This document shows positions 24,352 through 41,210 of a stretch of 64,000 bases of DNA, piece by piece. The stretch covers positions 17,468,215 through 17,532,214 of the forward strand of contig OY754984.1 of assembly GCA_963576475.1 (NCBI GenBank), given 5' to 3'. This stretch comes from Molanna angustata. Taxonomy: Eukaryota; Arthropoda; Insecta; Trichoptera; Molannidae. Both the position numbers and the translations under genes were made by a program. Positions within the stretch are counted from its first letter, which is position 1. Every line of letters begins with the position of its first letter. The notes under the pieces were generated by a model, which made no database searches, was not told the origin of the DNA, and was given only the letters and a program-made list of their open reading frames with translations.

Positions 24352-24860
24352 GACTACCATACAAATTGTATGAAGCGAAGTCGTCACTAAATTCAATTTC
24401 AATAAAAAATGTTAAAAAGAAATTGAGATGTACTGCTACAATGTTAATATTTTTTATAGAAAATTAAATTATCTAGTTGGGGTATTTCGGATTTTTTCGA
24501 TATTTTTTAAAACTTTGGAAATATAGGCCGTTAAACACATAAATTTATCATAAAAAAATATTTTTCCTAAAAAAAAATGTTTAAAAAATGTTGTTTGGTT
24601 ATTTTTAAAAAACTTATTTGAGATTATGTATTTGTTTATTTGTGGTACCAATTTTCAGCGTTTTAGCTTTTATGGTTTCTGAGATATATGGAAAAATAAA
24701 GTAAAAATTCAAAAGTTGATAACCCCTGACTGAAACGAAAATTCAAAATTCTGAGTATAAAAGTTTTGTAGGCCTATTACTATTTATATATTCTGAAATT
24801 TTGGGCTCTGTGCATTGAGCGAATCAAATGTTATAAGGGGGGGGGGACACACAGACGTCA
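24352..24860 (-). mobile_element. Helitron-like copy H, second part
   Basis: Continues the family body from GACTACCATACAAATTGTAT to TTATAAGGGGGGGGGGACAC, the AC-tract position, which here is a G-run plus a few AC units. Confidence 0.65.
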
Positions 24861-24879
24861 TGACACACAAAATATAGAT

Positions 24880-25072
24880 AAATAAAAAATATCAAATTGA
24901 TGTTTTCAAAAAAATTCTAGAAATTCTCAATTTTTTATTAATAAAAATATTTATCATGATAAATTTATGTGTTTAACTGCCTATATTTCCAAAGTTTTTA
25001 AAAATATCGAAACAAGCCGAAACACCAAAACGAGATAATTTAATTTTCTATAAAAAATATTAACATTGCAAT
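24880..25072 (+). mobile_element. Helitron-like segment I, inverted relative to H
   Basis: Reverse complement of the mid-body: TTTATGTGTTTAACTGCCTA, then AATATCGAAACAAGCCGAAA, then GAGATAATTTAATTTTCTAT. Copy H and this piece face each other, as B and C do. Confidence 0.65.
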
Positions 25073-25272
25073 AGTAAGTAAGTAGGTACGCGCATCAGAG
25101 TAACAATAAACAAATTGATAGTTTTATGAACGATGTAAAAATAAAAGTAAGTAGGTACGCGCATGAGAGAGTAACAATAATCAAATCAACATATAGTATG
25201 AACTTTGTAAAACTGAAAGTAAGTAGGTACGCGCACGAGAGAGAGTAGGTATCAATACATATATCGACAGTT
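25073..25272 (+). repeat. Tandem repeat, about 73-bp unit, ~3 copies
   Basis: Each unit starts AAGTAAGTAGGTACGCGCA followed by GAGAGAGTAACAATAA; starts are near 25073, 25145 and 25219. It ends with ATCGACAGTTG, the Helitron-family 5' word. Confidence 0.75.
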
Positions 25273-25384
25273 GTATGAAGTCGTAAAAATATACGCGCTT
25301 TTTCAAGGCAATATTTAAAATGCGTTGAATTGTATTCATTTTATCGCGAAGGTCACAGAGACATGGTAGAACAGTATTGAGTGC

Positions 25385-25935
<551 letters not shown>

Positions 25936-26039
25936 TTAATATTTAATAATATAAGTGCAATATTTCGATTATACTCGGACAATCATTTTCAAGCACGACT
26001 CTCTGATGTTCGAGAGTTAACTGTTAAATAGTTTTTATT

Positions 26040-27720
26040 TAATGAATCTAAGATTCGACTGTGAATATGCAGGTAATATGAGGATAGATATATTCTTTTA
26101 CTCTTATTTTGTGATGTACCAAATAGTTATTTTTTAATGATTCTAAGATTTGTGTGTGAATATGGGTATAATAATTGCAGGTAATATGAGGATAGATACA
26201 TTCTTTTAATTTTATTTTGTGATATACCAAATAGTTATTTTTTAATGAATCTAAGATTTGTCTGTGAATATGGGTATAATAATTGCAGGTGATATGAGGA
26301 TAGATACATTCTTTTAATTTTATTTTGTGAAACACTAAATAGTTTTTATTTAATTCGACTGTGAATATGCAGGTAATATGAGGATAGATATATTCTTTTA
26401 CTCTTATTTTGTGATGTACCAAATAGTTATTTTTTAATGAATCTAAGATTTGTCTGTGAATATGGGTATAGTAATTGCAGGTAATATGAGGATAGATACA
26501 TTCTTTTAATTTTATTTTGTGATATACCAAATAGTTATTTTTTAATGAATCTAAGATTTGTCTGTGAATATGGGTATAATAATTGCAGGTAATATGAGGA
26601 TAGATATATTCTTTTCATCTTATTTTGTGAAAACTAAATAGTTTTTATTTAATGAATCCAAGATTTGTCTGTGAATATACATAGGTATAATACTTGCAGA
26701 TAATAATGTGAATATAAATTATTTTAATTTTATTTTGTGAAATACTAAATAGTTTTTAATTTAATGATTCTAAAATTTTACTGTGAAAATGCAGGTAATA
26801 TGAGGATAGATATATACTTTTAATCTTATTTTGTGAAATACCAAATAGTTTTTATTTAATGAATCTAAGATTTGACTGTGAATATTGGTATAATACTTGC
26901 AGGTAATATGAGGATAGATACATTCTTTTAATTTTATTTTGTGATATACCAAATTCTTTTTATTTAATGAATCTAAGATTTTCTGTGAATATGGGTATAA
27001 TACTTGCAGGTAATATGAGGATAGATACATTCTTTTAATTTTATTTTGTGATATACCAAATTCTTTTTATTTAATGAATCTAAGATTTTCTGTGAAAATG
27101 GGTATAATACTTGCAGGTAATATGAGGATAGATACATTCTTTTAATTTTATTTTGTGATATACCAAATTCTTTTTATTTAATGAATCTAAGATTTTCTGT
27201 GAATATGGGTATAATACTTGCAGGTAATATGAGGATAGATACATTCTTTTAATTTTATTTTGTGATATACCAAATTCTTTTTATTTAATGAATCTAAGAT
27301 TTTCTGTGAATATGGGTATAATACTTGCAGGTAATATGAGGATAGATACATTCTTTTAATTTTATTTTGTGATATACCAAATTCTTTTTATTTAATGAAT
27401 CTAAGATTTTCTGTGAATATGGGTATAATACTTGCAGGTAATATGAGGATAGATACATTCTTTTAATTTTATTTTGTGATATACTAAATAGTTTTTATTT
27501 AATGAATCTAAGATTCGACTGTTAATATGCAGGTAATATGAGGAAAGATATATTCTTTTACTCTTATATTGTGATGTACCAAAGAGTTTTTTTTTAATGA
27601 ATGATTTGTCTGTGAATATGGGAATAATATATGCAGGTAATATGAGGATAGATATATTCTTATCATCTTATTTTGTGAAAACCAAATAGTTTTCTTAAAT
27701 GGAAGCGAAAGTGAGAACGC
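26040..27720. repeat. Satellite array, 107-bp unit, ~15-16 copies
   Basis: GCAGGTAATATGAGGATAGA occurs at a spacing of exactly 107 bp at 26901, 27008, 27115, 27222, 27329 and 27436. The left part is more diverged and shows a three-unit superperiod: a CGACTGTGAATATGCAGG variant at 26056 and again about 300 bp on. A third variant of this type is near 27515. ORFs of 86-160 aa read through units and are artefacts, since 107 is not a multiple of three. Confidence 0.92.
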
Positions 27721-28239
27721 TCCCTCAGATTTGTCTGTGAATACGAGTGTGTTAATTGCACATAATATATTGATAGATAAATTTTTATTTTATTTAGTGA
27801 AATTTTGTACATAGGTTTAATTTTTTGTTTATTTTGATATAAAATATCTTAATATTAATAACTTTATATCAATATAATAACCGTTATTTCGTCTCATGGT
27901 ACATATGTACATTTTCAAGACTAGTCATTGTTTTTGGATATTGTATATATTTTGTTGTTTATATCTTTTAATTTTTTTTATTCGAGTAATAATTTTCTTT
28001 TGTTATTGTAAGGAGTTTTATGTAAAGATACTCTTTTGTGTTAATTAAATGTTTTATATTTAAAAATGACTTTGAATTCTAATAATGTTCAATTATCTTT
28101 TTGCCCCCTGCACCCTTGCAAAGTGGTGAGTTATTGCAAATGAAGTAAATACATTTCAATTGAATCGATTGGGTAAAAATATGTACTTACCAAATAATTA
28201 AAGCTGAATCGAAATTATAAAATATAATATGTTTTGTAT
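27721..28239. other. No feature seen
   Basis: AT-rich, no supported gene. Confidence 0.4.
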
Positions 28240-28470
28240 AATATAATATATGTAGGTACACATAACTATCATAAACTATGTAGGTACGTATGTCAGGATA
28301 GTATAATGTGGAGTTCAGTCCTATTTTTCCTACCCCGAATGTGTAAACCAATTGATGGCATAATATTATGAAGATTAATTAGATAATCAAACTAAAGTCG
28401 ATCAATGAGTCCTCGTGTCGTTTTCCATACAATTTGTATTGAATGTGGTCGTGACTAAATTCTTTTTTTG
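28240..28470 (-). mobile_element. Diverged Helitron-like remnant
   Basis: Order of landmarks matches the family (GTAGGTACGTATGTCAGGAT, TTCAGTCCTATTTTTCCTAC, CATACAATTTGTATTGAATG, GTCGTGACTAAATTC) but with many changes and no termini. Confidence 0.5.
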
Positions 28471-28984
28471 CAAAAAAATGAAGTAAATACATTTCAATTG
28501 AAAACTTAGACACATATAATTATCTCTTACTTATATATAAAAAACCGACATCTACATGAACGTAATCAATCAAATCTTTCAAATTGCTCTCAGGCTATAG
28601 ATTATTTTTATGTGTTTAGTAATTTAATAGTAATGTTCATCATAAAAATATATTTAGGGATTGATTGTCAATCTTTCAAGAAGACAAATATGCTCTTACT
28701 ATTTACATATAGTTGAGAGTTGATGGTTGGCCACAACCCTCTCGTTTATTATTAAAACCTGGGTTACATATAATAATTCGACGTGATTTTATGTTCAGTG
28801 AAAATTCTGACAAAAGTTGACCGATTTCGATGATTTTTGTTTCCATTGGAAAGGTGATATCTTCTGATAAGTCGCTTTATAAATTTCTTGAGGTGTGATA
28901 AAGGTAACCACTATCTAACGCACGATTTTTCAACTTCGGCTGTACGTTACGCGATCGGCTAATATACACATTTGTGTAATATTT
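28471..28984. other. No gene; family-Y end near 28715
   Basis: GGTTGGCCACAACCCTCTCG near 28724 is the reverse of the family-Y terminus found at 57529. Rest unassigned. Confidence 0.4.
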
Positions 28985-29345
28985 AGGTACCTACCTATGA
29001 CAGAATAAGAAATGAGATGTATGATTGAAAGAGATATCGTGAGTAAATGCCCTTAGGTGGTTTGGCCACGTAGAAAGAATGAATGATGATCGACTGACGA
29101 AAAAAGTATATAAGGGTGATAAAAGAGGAACGAAAGGTAGAGGTCGGCCAAGGAAAAGTTGGCACGATCACATTAATGGAATTTTGAAAGATGGAGGTGT
29201 CAGAAGTAAGAATAATAGCAGAGCGTGTATGACACGATGCATGAACGTGAATGAAGCGAGAAATGTATGTCAAGATAGAGGAATCTAGTGTTCGGTCCTC
29301 TCTGCCTACCCCAAATAGGTAAACGGCGTAAAGGTATGGTACCTA
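28985..29345 (+). pseudogene. RTE-like LINE C-terminus and 3' end
   Basis: GACAGAATAAGAAATGAG, then a frame reading DDRLTKKVYKGDKRGTKGRG, RPRKSWHDHINGILKDGGVR and MNVNEARNVCQDRGI, ending in CTCTCTGCCTACCCC...GGTATGGTACC. An internal deletion joins the 'RNE' and 'GHVERM' regions. About 90 residues of the basic C-terminus. Confidence 0.8.
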
Positions 29346-29429
29346 TGACAATCGCGTGAATTACAATATGACTATAGATATATATTATAACTGTTGCTTG
29401 TTGTGAAACGATCTTATATGTTTTGTGTA

Positions 29430-29490
29430 GGTTAAATGTAAATACATGAGATCCAACTGCCGATGTCTTGAGTATGTGTAAATGTAGGTA
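29430..29490 (-). mobile_element. Helitron-like end fragment
   Basis: TACATGAGATCCAACTGCCGATG corresponds to the 3' terminal 25-45 bp of the family; body decayed. Confidence 0.45.
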
Positions 29491-29730
29491 TATGAATACC
29501 TACTTGGATTTGACTAATTTACAGTACCAAATTAAATTGGTCATAATTAAAGAATTTTTTAGCGTAATTTTACATCAATTTCTCAACAGGTAGGTATCAC
29601 GTAGAGAGTGCACACAACTAGTTTCGAATATTGCAATAATTTATCTTTTTAATAAGTATTTCATCATAAAAACAGGTTTTATTTGAAATACTATGAAAAT
29701 GTAGTTCTGAAGCATTTTTGTATATATATA

Positions 29731-29920
29731 TATACTCTTCGGACTGGTCGCGCCACTTGGCGTTTACACACAAGAAGTATTTTTTTATACGGAAAGAATA
29801 CACGTGGTCCAGAGATAAGTATGCTGTTATTGTAATATGCGGACTTGACGTAAGGTCCGCATTTTCGCATATATTCATACTCTTCGGACTGGTGGCGCCA
29901 CGTGGTGTTTACACGCATGA
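29731..29920 (+). repeat. Direct repeat of ~45 bp, 146 bp apart
   Basis: ATACTCTTCGGACTGGTCGC...CGTTTACACACA at 29731-29775 and ATACTCTTCGGACTGGTGGC...TGTTTACACGCA at 29877-29920. Between and after them, GCGGAC/GTCCGC words form small inverted repeats (29840-29862, 30064-30092). Confidence 0.65.
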
Positions 29921-30143
29921 ACTAAAAGTTTAGCATGTGTTAACTTTTTATGACAAAAATACCGAATTTGGGGACCCCAATACCAAAATCTCAAGATTTC
30001 TCCAATAGACTATTTAGAATGCGAGGATTCTAACGGTACATTTGACGCGTTGCTTAATTATTATGCGGACGTCCTCACTTTGAGGTCTGTCCGCACAATC
30101 GTGGTTTTTGTCACGGCAAGGTCCGCACTTTATTGCAGCCGCG

Positions 30144-31262
<1,119 letters not shown>

Positions 31263-31643
31263 ATGACAGCCATCTGCCCGGCTATGCTCTATGGTTCAGA
31301 ATACTGAACCACCAAGAAAAACATTAGCAAAAGATTCACACAGCAGAAATGAAAATGCTCATGTGGTTTACAGGTTTTGTGGTCCCGCCTATTCCGATAA
31401 ACTTAAAGAGACCAGACTCCGATGGTACGGACATATTATCAGACAAAATGATGATCACGTGGTTAAAATTGCACTGGACATACCCACTCAGACCAGAACC
31501 AGAGATCAAATATTCAAATATTGAGAGGGAGCTGAGGGAGGCGCAACTAACCCAAGAGATGACGCAAGATCAAAAGGTCTGGCGATTGCGTACCAGAAGG
31601 GCTGACCCCAGATGATCTGGGAAGAGGCATGGAAGAAGAAGCT
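31263..31643 (+). pseudogene. RTE-like LINE C-terminal fragment
   Basis: Three overlapping frames carry MTAICPAMLYGSEY, then LKETRLRWYGHIIRQNDDHV, then WRLRTRRADPR, in that order, so there are at least two frameshifts and a stop. The end, AGGCTGACCCCAGATGATCT + GAAGAAGAAG, is like the copy at 58436-58737 (RRADPK). Confidence 0.75.
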
Positions 31644-32118
31644 CTCAAAAAAGAGCTTCATAACGAAGAGCATGACAACAAAGATTTTTTCACACATTAT
31701 CGGATTCAAAAAACAACAGGGATTTATATTTTGGAGAAAATTGAGCGTATTATAGAATATCCCGAAGATAGGTTTTTCTAGTTAAAATATAATAGTTATA
31801 CATACTGTCAAAAATTCACAAATATAAAACTAAATAATACTTATGTAATTATACATTTTAGGAACGATGCTGTATCTCCTATGAAACAACTAATTATAGC
31901 ATTACGTTTCTATGCAAATGGAGACCATCTCCTGTCAATAGGTGATTTGGGAGGTATTAGTTTGAGCACTGCAAGCCGCATAGTAAAATAGTGTCATGTG
32001 TGATCGGAACTCTTAGGTCTGAGTTCATACATTTTGCAGAGAATGAAGACATAAGAAAACATTTGAAGCAAAGGTTTTACAAAATCGCATGTTTTCCTTC
32101 AGTTCTTGGAACAATGTA
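31629..32118 (+). pseudogene. PIF/Harbinger transposase-derived pseudogene (HARBI1-like), with intron
   Basis: From the ATG at 31629 the frame reads HNEEHDNKDFFTHYRIQKTT and IYILEKIERIIEYPED to 31771. Removing a 90-bp GT-AG intron (31772-31861) restores Arg across the junction and continues NDAVSPMKQLIIALRFYANG, then HLLSIGDLGGISLSTASRIV. This is the N-terminal half of Harbinger nucleases. A stop/one-base shift near 31991 follows, then VSCVIGTLRSEFIHFA and QRFYKIACFPSVLGT. The DDE catalytic part (GxIDxTH onward) is absent, so it is a dead truncated copy. The 5' end may be cut at about 31643 by the adjacent RTE tail. Confidence 0.8.
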
Positions 32119-32284
32119 TCTCCAGATAACAAAATATGCAATTGTGATACTTTTTCATTGATATGACAATTTTTTTATTTAATGAATATCATAACTTGCA
32201 GAAATAATTAATATTGAAATAATTTTTCATATAAGTAAACAGACTCATGATGGCTGAACACTTTTTGGTAATTATTTACAACTT
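32119..32284. other. Unassigned spacer
   Basis: AT-rich sequence between the Harbinger and pogo remnants. Confidence 0.3.
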
Positions 32285-32489
32285 CTCTGATGTTTGCGGC
32301 TTCAGTAGATGGACAGTTCTTGCCACCTTTTGTGGTGTACAAATCCATTCATTTGTACGACACATGGACCACAAATGGCCCCAAGGGTACAAAGTACAAT
32401 AGGAGTGCCAGCGGCTGGTTTGACAGCATGTGCTTTGAAGCATGAGTGAAAGAAATAGCCCTTGAATACTGTTCGCGCCACAAATTTTA

Positions 32490-33312
<823 letters not shown>

Positions 33313-34260
33313 AAAATTATACCCAAGTGCATGTTACTATAGAGAACAAATACTTTAAAGATAAACCAGGAAAAAAGATACATATTAGGGATAATTTGTC
33401 CCTCAATTTAATCAAATCATGCAAGGAATTAAATGTAGATTTTGTGTTTCTGCCAGAAAAATCAACACATTTGTCACAACCACTATATGTGTTTTCCGTC
33501 CTCTCAAACTTGCATGGAGAGAGATACTATTGGACTGGAAGAAGGCAGAAAGGAGTCAAGCATTCCGAAAGGATGCTTTCCTCAACTTTTAAAGAAACTA
33601 TAGAGGAAAATCCAAAACAACTTGGAACAAAATATTATTTCAGGTTTTTTTAAAACAGGTATTTCTCCAATCGATAGGACAGAAGTTTTGTCTCGATTAC
33701 CTGGATTTTAAACAACATAAGAAAATTTGAAAGCTGTTGATACAAGCGTATTGAATATTCTTAAAGAATTGCATTATCCTGAAAATGTGAAAAATTTGTT
33801 AAGACAAAAAAGAAAATATCTATAGAACCTGGAAAAAGTGCTTCTAATATTGATGACTGTTTTGATGAAGTCCAAAATGAAAATAAAGAAGGCATCACGA
33901 AGTATCGAATAAATTTCAAAGGAAAAGGCCCAGGAAAGAGGTCAAAGGTTAAAGCTAATGATGATCAGTTAGTTGCCATTTATGATGCTACTGGTCAATA
34001 CTTAGAACAAGTGATTCCTTCATGTGATGCTTCCAATGACGATCAATGACGATCCTGTTGAAGAAACGATGATCAGCGGTCCTACTACTTCCTCACAGAT
34101 TGACCAAATACCTTGCAAAATGTGCAACAGGAAAAGCCACAGAAAATCTAATTGGGCAAAATGCATGGTTTGCAAGTGTTTGATATGTTTTGAGTGTACA
34201 GAAGGAAATGTTCCTTTTGACTACATATGCCTTCAGTACTTATGTTTCGGTGATGAGTAG

Positions 34261-34744
<484 letters not shown>

Positions 34745-34782
<38 letters not shown>
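34745..34782. repeat. (TA)n array, short
   Basis: 38 bp between the reversed and forward Penelope-like pieces. Confidence 0.9.
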
Positions 34783-36325
<1,543 letters not shown>

Positions 36326-36332
36326 AACTTCT

Positions 36333-36938
36333 AACTAACTTCATCTCTTGTAAATCACTCATTGACCGAAAATCACTCCATAGACTTTGAAAATTCAAAA
36401 GTAGTCGCGAATATTAATAATGAAACATTTAGAATTTACAGGGAAGCAATCGAAATATATAAAAGAAGCAACAGTATAATGAATAACAGGGACGATAGCA
36501 TTCGAATCCCGACCGCATGGACAAGTGTACTTGAAAACAACATTTTTAAAAACCATAGTAATCAAACTACCGATATTTCAAACAATAGTCACATTAAAAA
36601 CATTAGTAAAATTCTTAGTAAGCCGAAAACTGATAATCCACCTGTAAACAATATACCGTTAAGTACTAGAGTCACTAGAAGCCAAACAAAACGCAATAAT
36701 GACGTCATTGGGGAAACCCACCCCTCCACTAACACTTGACGCGGCTTCCTTTCAAACTTTCACTTGGTAGTAAGCTTTCGACTCGAACGGACGTGCGTGC
36801 ACTATCCCTCGAGACGAAAATTTATTAACAAGGCGCCTTTAGAAAATGTCTGATGAGATTCAGACGAAACGTCGGCAGACGACTGATTCTCTCGGGAATC
36901 ATAATTTGACGCGGGTTATCCCCAAAATACTTAATAAT

Positions 36939-36941
<3 letters not shown>
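36333..36941 (+). pseudogene. Penelope-like element 3' part, inverted second copy
   Basis: Reverse complement of 35544-36152 over the same length (609 bp) with very few differences (one amino-acid change, YREAIEIY versus YRKAIEIY). Begins inside the endonuclease after the GIY-YIG motif, reads TENHSIDFENSKVVANINNE to TSVLENNIFKNHSN, then the 3' region with stem-loop 1 GTCTGA-TGAGAT-TCAGAC (36848-36865), GAAACGTCGG, stem-loop 2 GATTCT-CTCG-GGAATC (36885-36900), and the 5' strand of stem 3 before (AT)n. It lacks the last ~33 bp present in the left copy. Confidence 0.85.

Positions 36942-37020
<79 letters not shown>
36942..37020. repeat. (AT)n array
   Basis: 79 bp, followed directly by the family-X word CCAACTTCGTCTCTATTGA. 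Confidence 0.95.
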
Positions 37021-37022
<2 letters not shown>

Positions 37023-37117
37023 AACTTCGTCTCTATTGAAATATAAAAAATAATCATATAAAATACCTAGTTTTATTTGCTTATTCACACTATCTATGAC
37101 AATTTGGTGAAACTATA

Positions 37118-37690
37118 TAAAACGAGTTGTTTTTGGCCAACGTTATAGTCCTCTCTACCAAGTCACTCCATAAAGTATTCAAATTTACTAAGGAATATTT
37201 TCAACATTTTTATTAAATGAGTTTAATCAATTTTTTTTTAATTTAAATTTTTTATTATGTATAATTGATATTTCTTCGATGCCATTTTATGAAAGTGATG
37301 TTCCTATTTACCAATTTGAAAATAAATATCAAATTTTAAGCTTCTTGAGCTTGGGGTCAATTTGAAATATTTAACACTTGCACTATTCAGATATCCTTCA
37401 AAATCTAATGGGGTCTAAGCGAGTATTAGATATACATATTTGCAATATTTGAAAAGAAACCAATGAGTACTTTAGTCTTTATCGATAAAGTAAAACAAAC
37501 ACGCCATACATAGCACACAGTACACAACAAACACACATATATACATTGTGATGAAACTTTCAGAATACAATCTCAGCATGATACTAGTTGATAATCTGCA
37601 ATAAAAAAATAGCCTTTAAAATTGCGAAATCATGACTCACACTATATCTATCCCCTTGGGTTAGAAAGGAGTAAAAACTCATCTGCAACC
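37118..37690 (+). repeat. Family-Y interspersed repeat, copy 1
   Basis: Colinear with 57529-58087 over ~560 bp: GGCCAACG..., GTCACTCCATAAAGTATTCA, TTCTTGAGCTTGGGGTCA, ATCTCAGCATGATACTAGTT, AATTGCGAAATCATGACTC. Ends are inverted: CTCTCTACCAAG-like at the left, GGTTAGAAAGGAG at the right. Probably a non-autonomous DNA transposon. Confidence 0.75.
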
Positions 37691-38300
37691 GATCGCAGCT
37701 AATTTCTATTTTTGTTAATGATTGATCATACAGAGCACTTCACGAGCTACACTTTTTTTTGTTGTTTCTTATCGTCGTTTTGTTAAGGACCAAAAACAGT
37801 CTCCACATGAAAATCTTCAGGAATAAAGAGCAAAAATGTTAAGAAGTAAAACCAAATATGTGGAACGAGTGGTTTTAGAAATAGCAAATTCTTCGTTTCG
37901 CTTATTTTGTGAATCGTCTTCAAGTAACCTGTTTTCATTCACCTTTAAAATGATTGATAAGTTCTCCAAAGGATATTTCATAGAAGAGATAGCCTCAAAG
38001 TTTAAGGAACTTAATGAAAGTTGAATCGTAGGTATTTGATTTACATAGGTATATAATATTAGAATTTCAATAATGAGATAGACCCCGGCCAGAGATTCAA
38101 CATAATAATTTCAATTCTAACAACGAACGAACAAGGAAAGCAAGATTATTCCAGATTTATTCCGAAAATGGAAAATTTGATCGTTGTATTTTGTTCATAC
38201 AAACCGTGTCGGATCATATTTATTCAAACACTGAATTGAATAATGAATTTTGAGCGTAGTGTTTTTGAAGGAATTCCGAACACAAGTTAGTTAAATCAAT
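37691..38300. other. No feature seen
   Basis: A 62-aa ORF at 37836-38024 (LEIANSSFRLFCESSSSNLF...) has no recognised relatives. Confidence 0.35.
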
Positions 38301-39300
<1,000 letters not shown>

Positions 39301-39776
39301 TGGACCTGAAATCTTGACTTCTAAGACTCAAATTAATGAGTGAAAATTAATATTAGAATAACAAGAATATTTTTGATTCTGAACTGTTATATTAACTAAG
39401 ACCTTATCCTCAATCGAGACACAATGCGAAAATAATAAGAACCCCATAAAAAAACTTGTTTGTGTTTCTACAAAAATTGACGTATTCCACGAATTAACTT
39501 TGATTCAAAATTCACACAGCGTTAAAGTTTGCACAACGAATTACTTTTCGCCTTTTTTTCTTTTCAAAAAAGCCGGTTCAAATGAGTTTTTTTTTTCATT
39601 TCGACAAAAATAAAAATAAAACTTTCACAGTTGTTGTTTAAACGAGAAAATAAATTGAAATGGCATTGCGAGAGAGCACAAGAATAATTTCATTATTGAT
39701 AAGTATAAACTTTAATCTTGCCATGTGAGAAAATATTTTATTTATTTCCGTAAGGAAAGGATACAATACTTGTCGG
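39301..39776. other. No feature seen
   Basis: AT-rich, no supported gene. Confidence 0.4.
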
Positions 39777-39960
39777 CTTTCGTGGCTCAGTTGATTGGGT
39801 ATCTGACTGCTGATCCAAAGGTTCCGGGTTCGATTCCCGGTGGAGACACAGTTTTTTAATTGTGTTTTCAGTCTTGATCTGTGAGACGATTAATATCACA
39901 GATGGTTTGTTTCATCAAAAGTATCAGTAAATGTGTAACTAAAATACCTTTATTTCATCA
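39777..39960 (+). repeat. tRNA-derived SINE
   Basis: Head: CTTTCGTGGCTCAGTTGATT (A box) and GGTTCCGGGTTCGATTCCCGG (B box, perfect 5-bp T stem CCGGG/CCCGG) ending GTGGAGACAC. Acceptor strands do not pair, so it is not a working tRNA. Body: GTTTTCAGTCTTGATCTGTG + AGACGATTAATATCACAG, also seen headless near 12490. Confidence 0.65.
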
Positions 39961-40852
39961 AATTGTTCAAAATGAGTAATGGGTAATGAGTATGCCTTTG
40001 AAACTGACGTTCTCAATGTGATCTTGTACACCTATAAAATGAAACTAAGATCGGTATTGTTTTCCTCGCCATTTCTATTGTGTGTCTGGTCGATTCTCTC
40101 TTTTTTTATTTTCTCATTATCAAAATTGTTTTTAATATATTTAATTTTTATAGATATGTTTTGTATGTGTGTTTATGGATTGTGAACTTTCTTAATTGAT
40201 TAATTCTTTTCATACACTTTGTTTTTTGTAATACTTTATTTTTTTTGTTTTTTTACTAAACTATGTATTTCTATATATTAGTCATTCTTTTGAACGTTCT
40301 TGGTTGATTTTTTTTTCTTTATACTTGATTATTTTTTAATTTTTTATGCACTTAGATGATGTGTTTATGATATGTTTTTTATATTATTTTTTGTTCTTTT
40401 CTATGAAAATGGTTGTTATATACCGTAAACAAATAAATGAATAAAATTCAGTCGTTTTACGGCATAAGATTTCTATGAAACAACCAAAAATACATATTAC
40501 ACAAGTTTGCGAAATCAAAGTATTTTTACTTTAATCTTTGCTCAAGAAACACAGCCTTAGAGATTGTCAAACATTTTTTATTTATTTCTTTATCACAACA
40601 TTCAAGAGGACATAAGGCTTTCGCTAAAATAATGTGGAAAGTTCAGTGATGCCATAAAATATTCGTATTGTATGTTAATTAAATAAATAAATAAATATGA
40701 TACGAGACGGCTGTGTGGAGATAAAATCATGTGTCGTTCTTTTTTTACAAGGTAATGCAAAACCCGCACAGCTGTCGCTGGTAAACACGCATTGGATTGG
40801 AATACCGCGATGGTGTGAATAAATGAATGAATCAAACCCATAATATTAATTC
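39961..40852. other. No gene seen
   Basis: AT-rich with a weak repeat at 40740-40830 (see 18305). Confidence 0.4.
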
Positions 40853-41210
40853 TGTGGTGGACCATCACTAATATGTCCCCACATCACTACTGGCTTGTCA
40901 TGGATACCAACTCAAGCTGAACGTGTAAAAGATGATCCCCTCCTATTCTTATCGTTCGGAATTTCTTCGGTCGCTCGGCCTAGACGTATCGCGTACTTTC
41001 CTCCACATTCTAATTACGTGTTAATTAAATATAATAATTAAGTAAATTCTATGTAATACATCGATTATAATAAATTTATGCTAGAGTGAGTACAATCTTT
41101 TATTGCATGAATTATCAGTTGCACCCAATTGTTTGTAGTGTATCAATAATAGACATGAGTTTTAATTATACCGTTTGAACACGCATCCTTATTATAAATA
41201 TTCTATTTTA

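Noticed and set aside
26048..26530. 160-aa ORF in the satellite
   Set aside because: It reads through 107-bp units that shift frame each time; no conserved peptide.
26040..27720. Array considered as CRISPR-like
   Set aside because: Units are contiguous 107-bp repeats without unique spacers, in an evident animal genome.
36842..36890. Calling a functional hammerhead ribozyme
   Set aside because: Core strings are present in only one copy, the cleavage-site U is missing and stem II is not formed. Sister copies support another fold.
39777..39851. Intact tRNA gene
   Set aside because: Good A and B boxes and T stem, but the acceptor stem does not pair and a shared SINE body follows.
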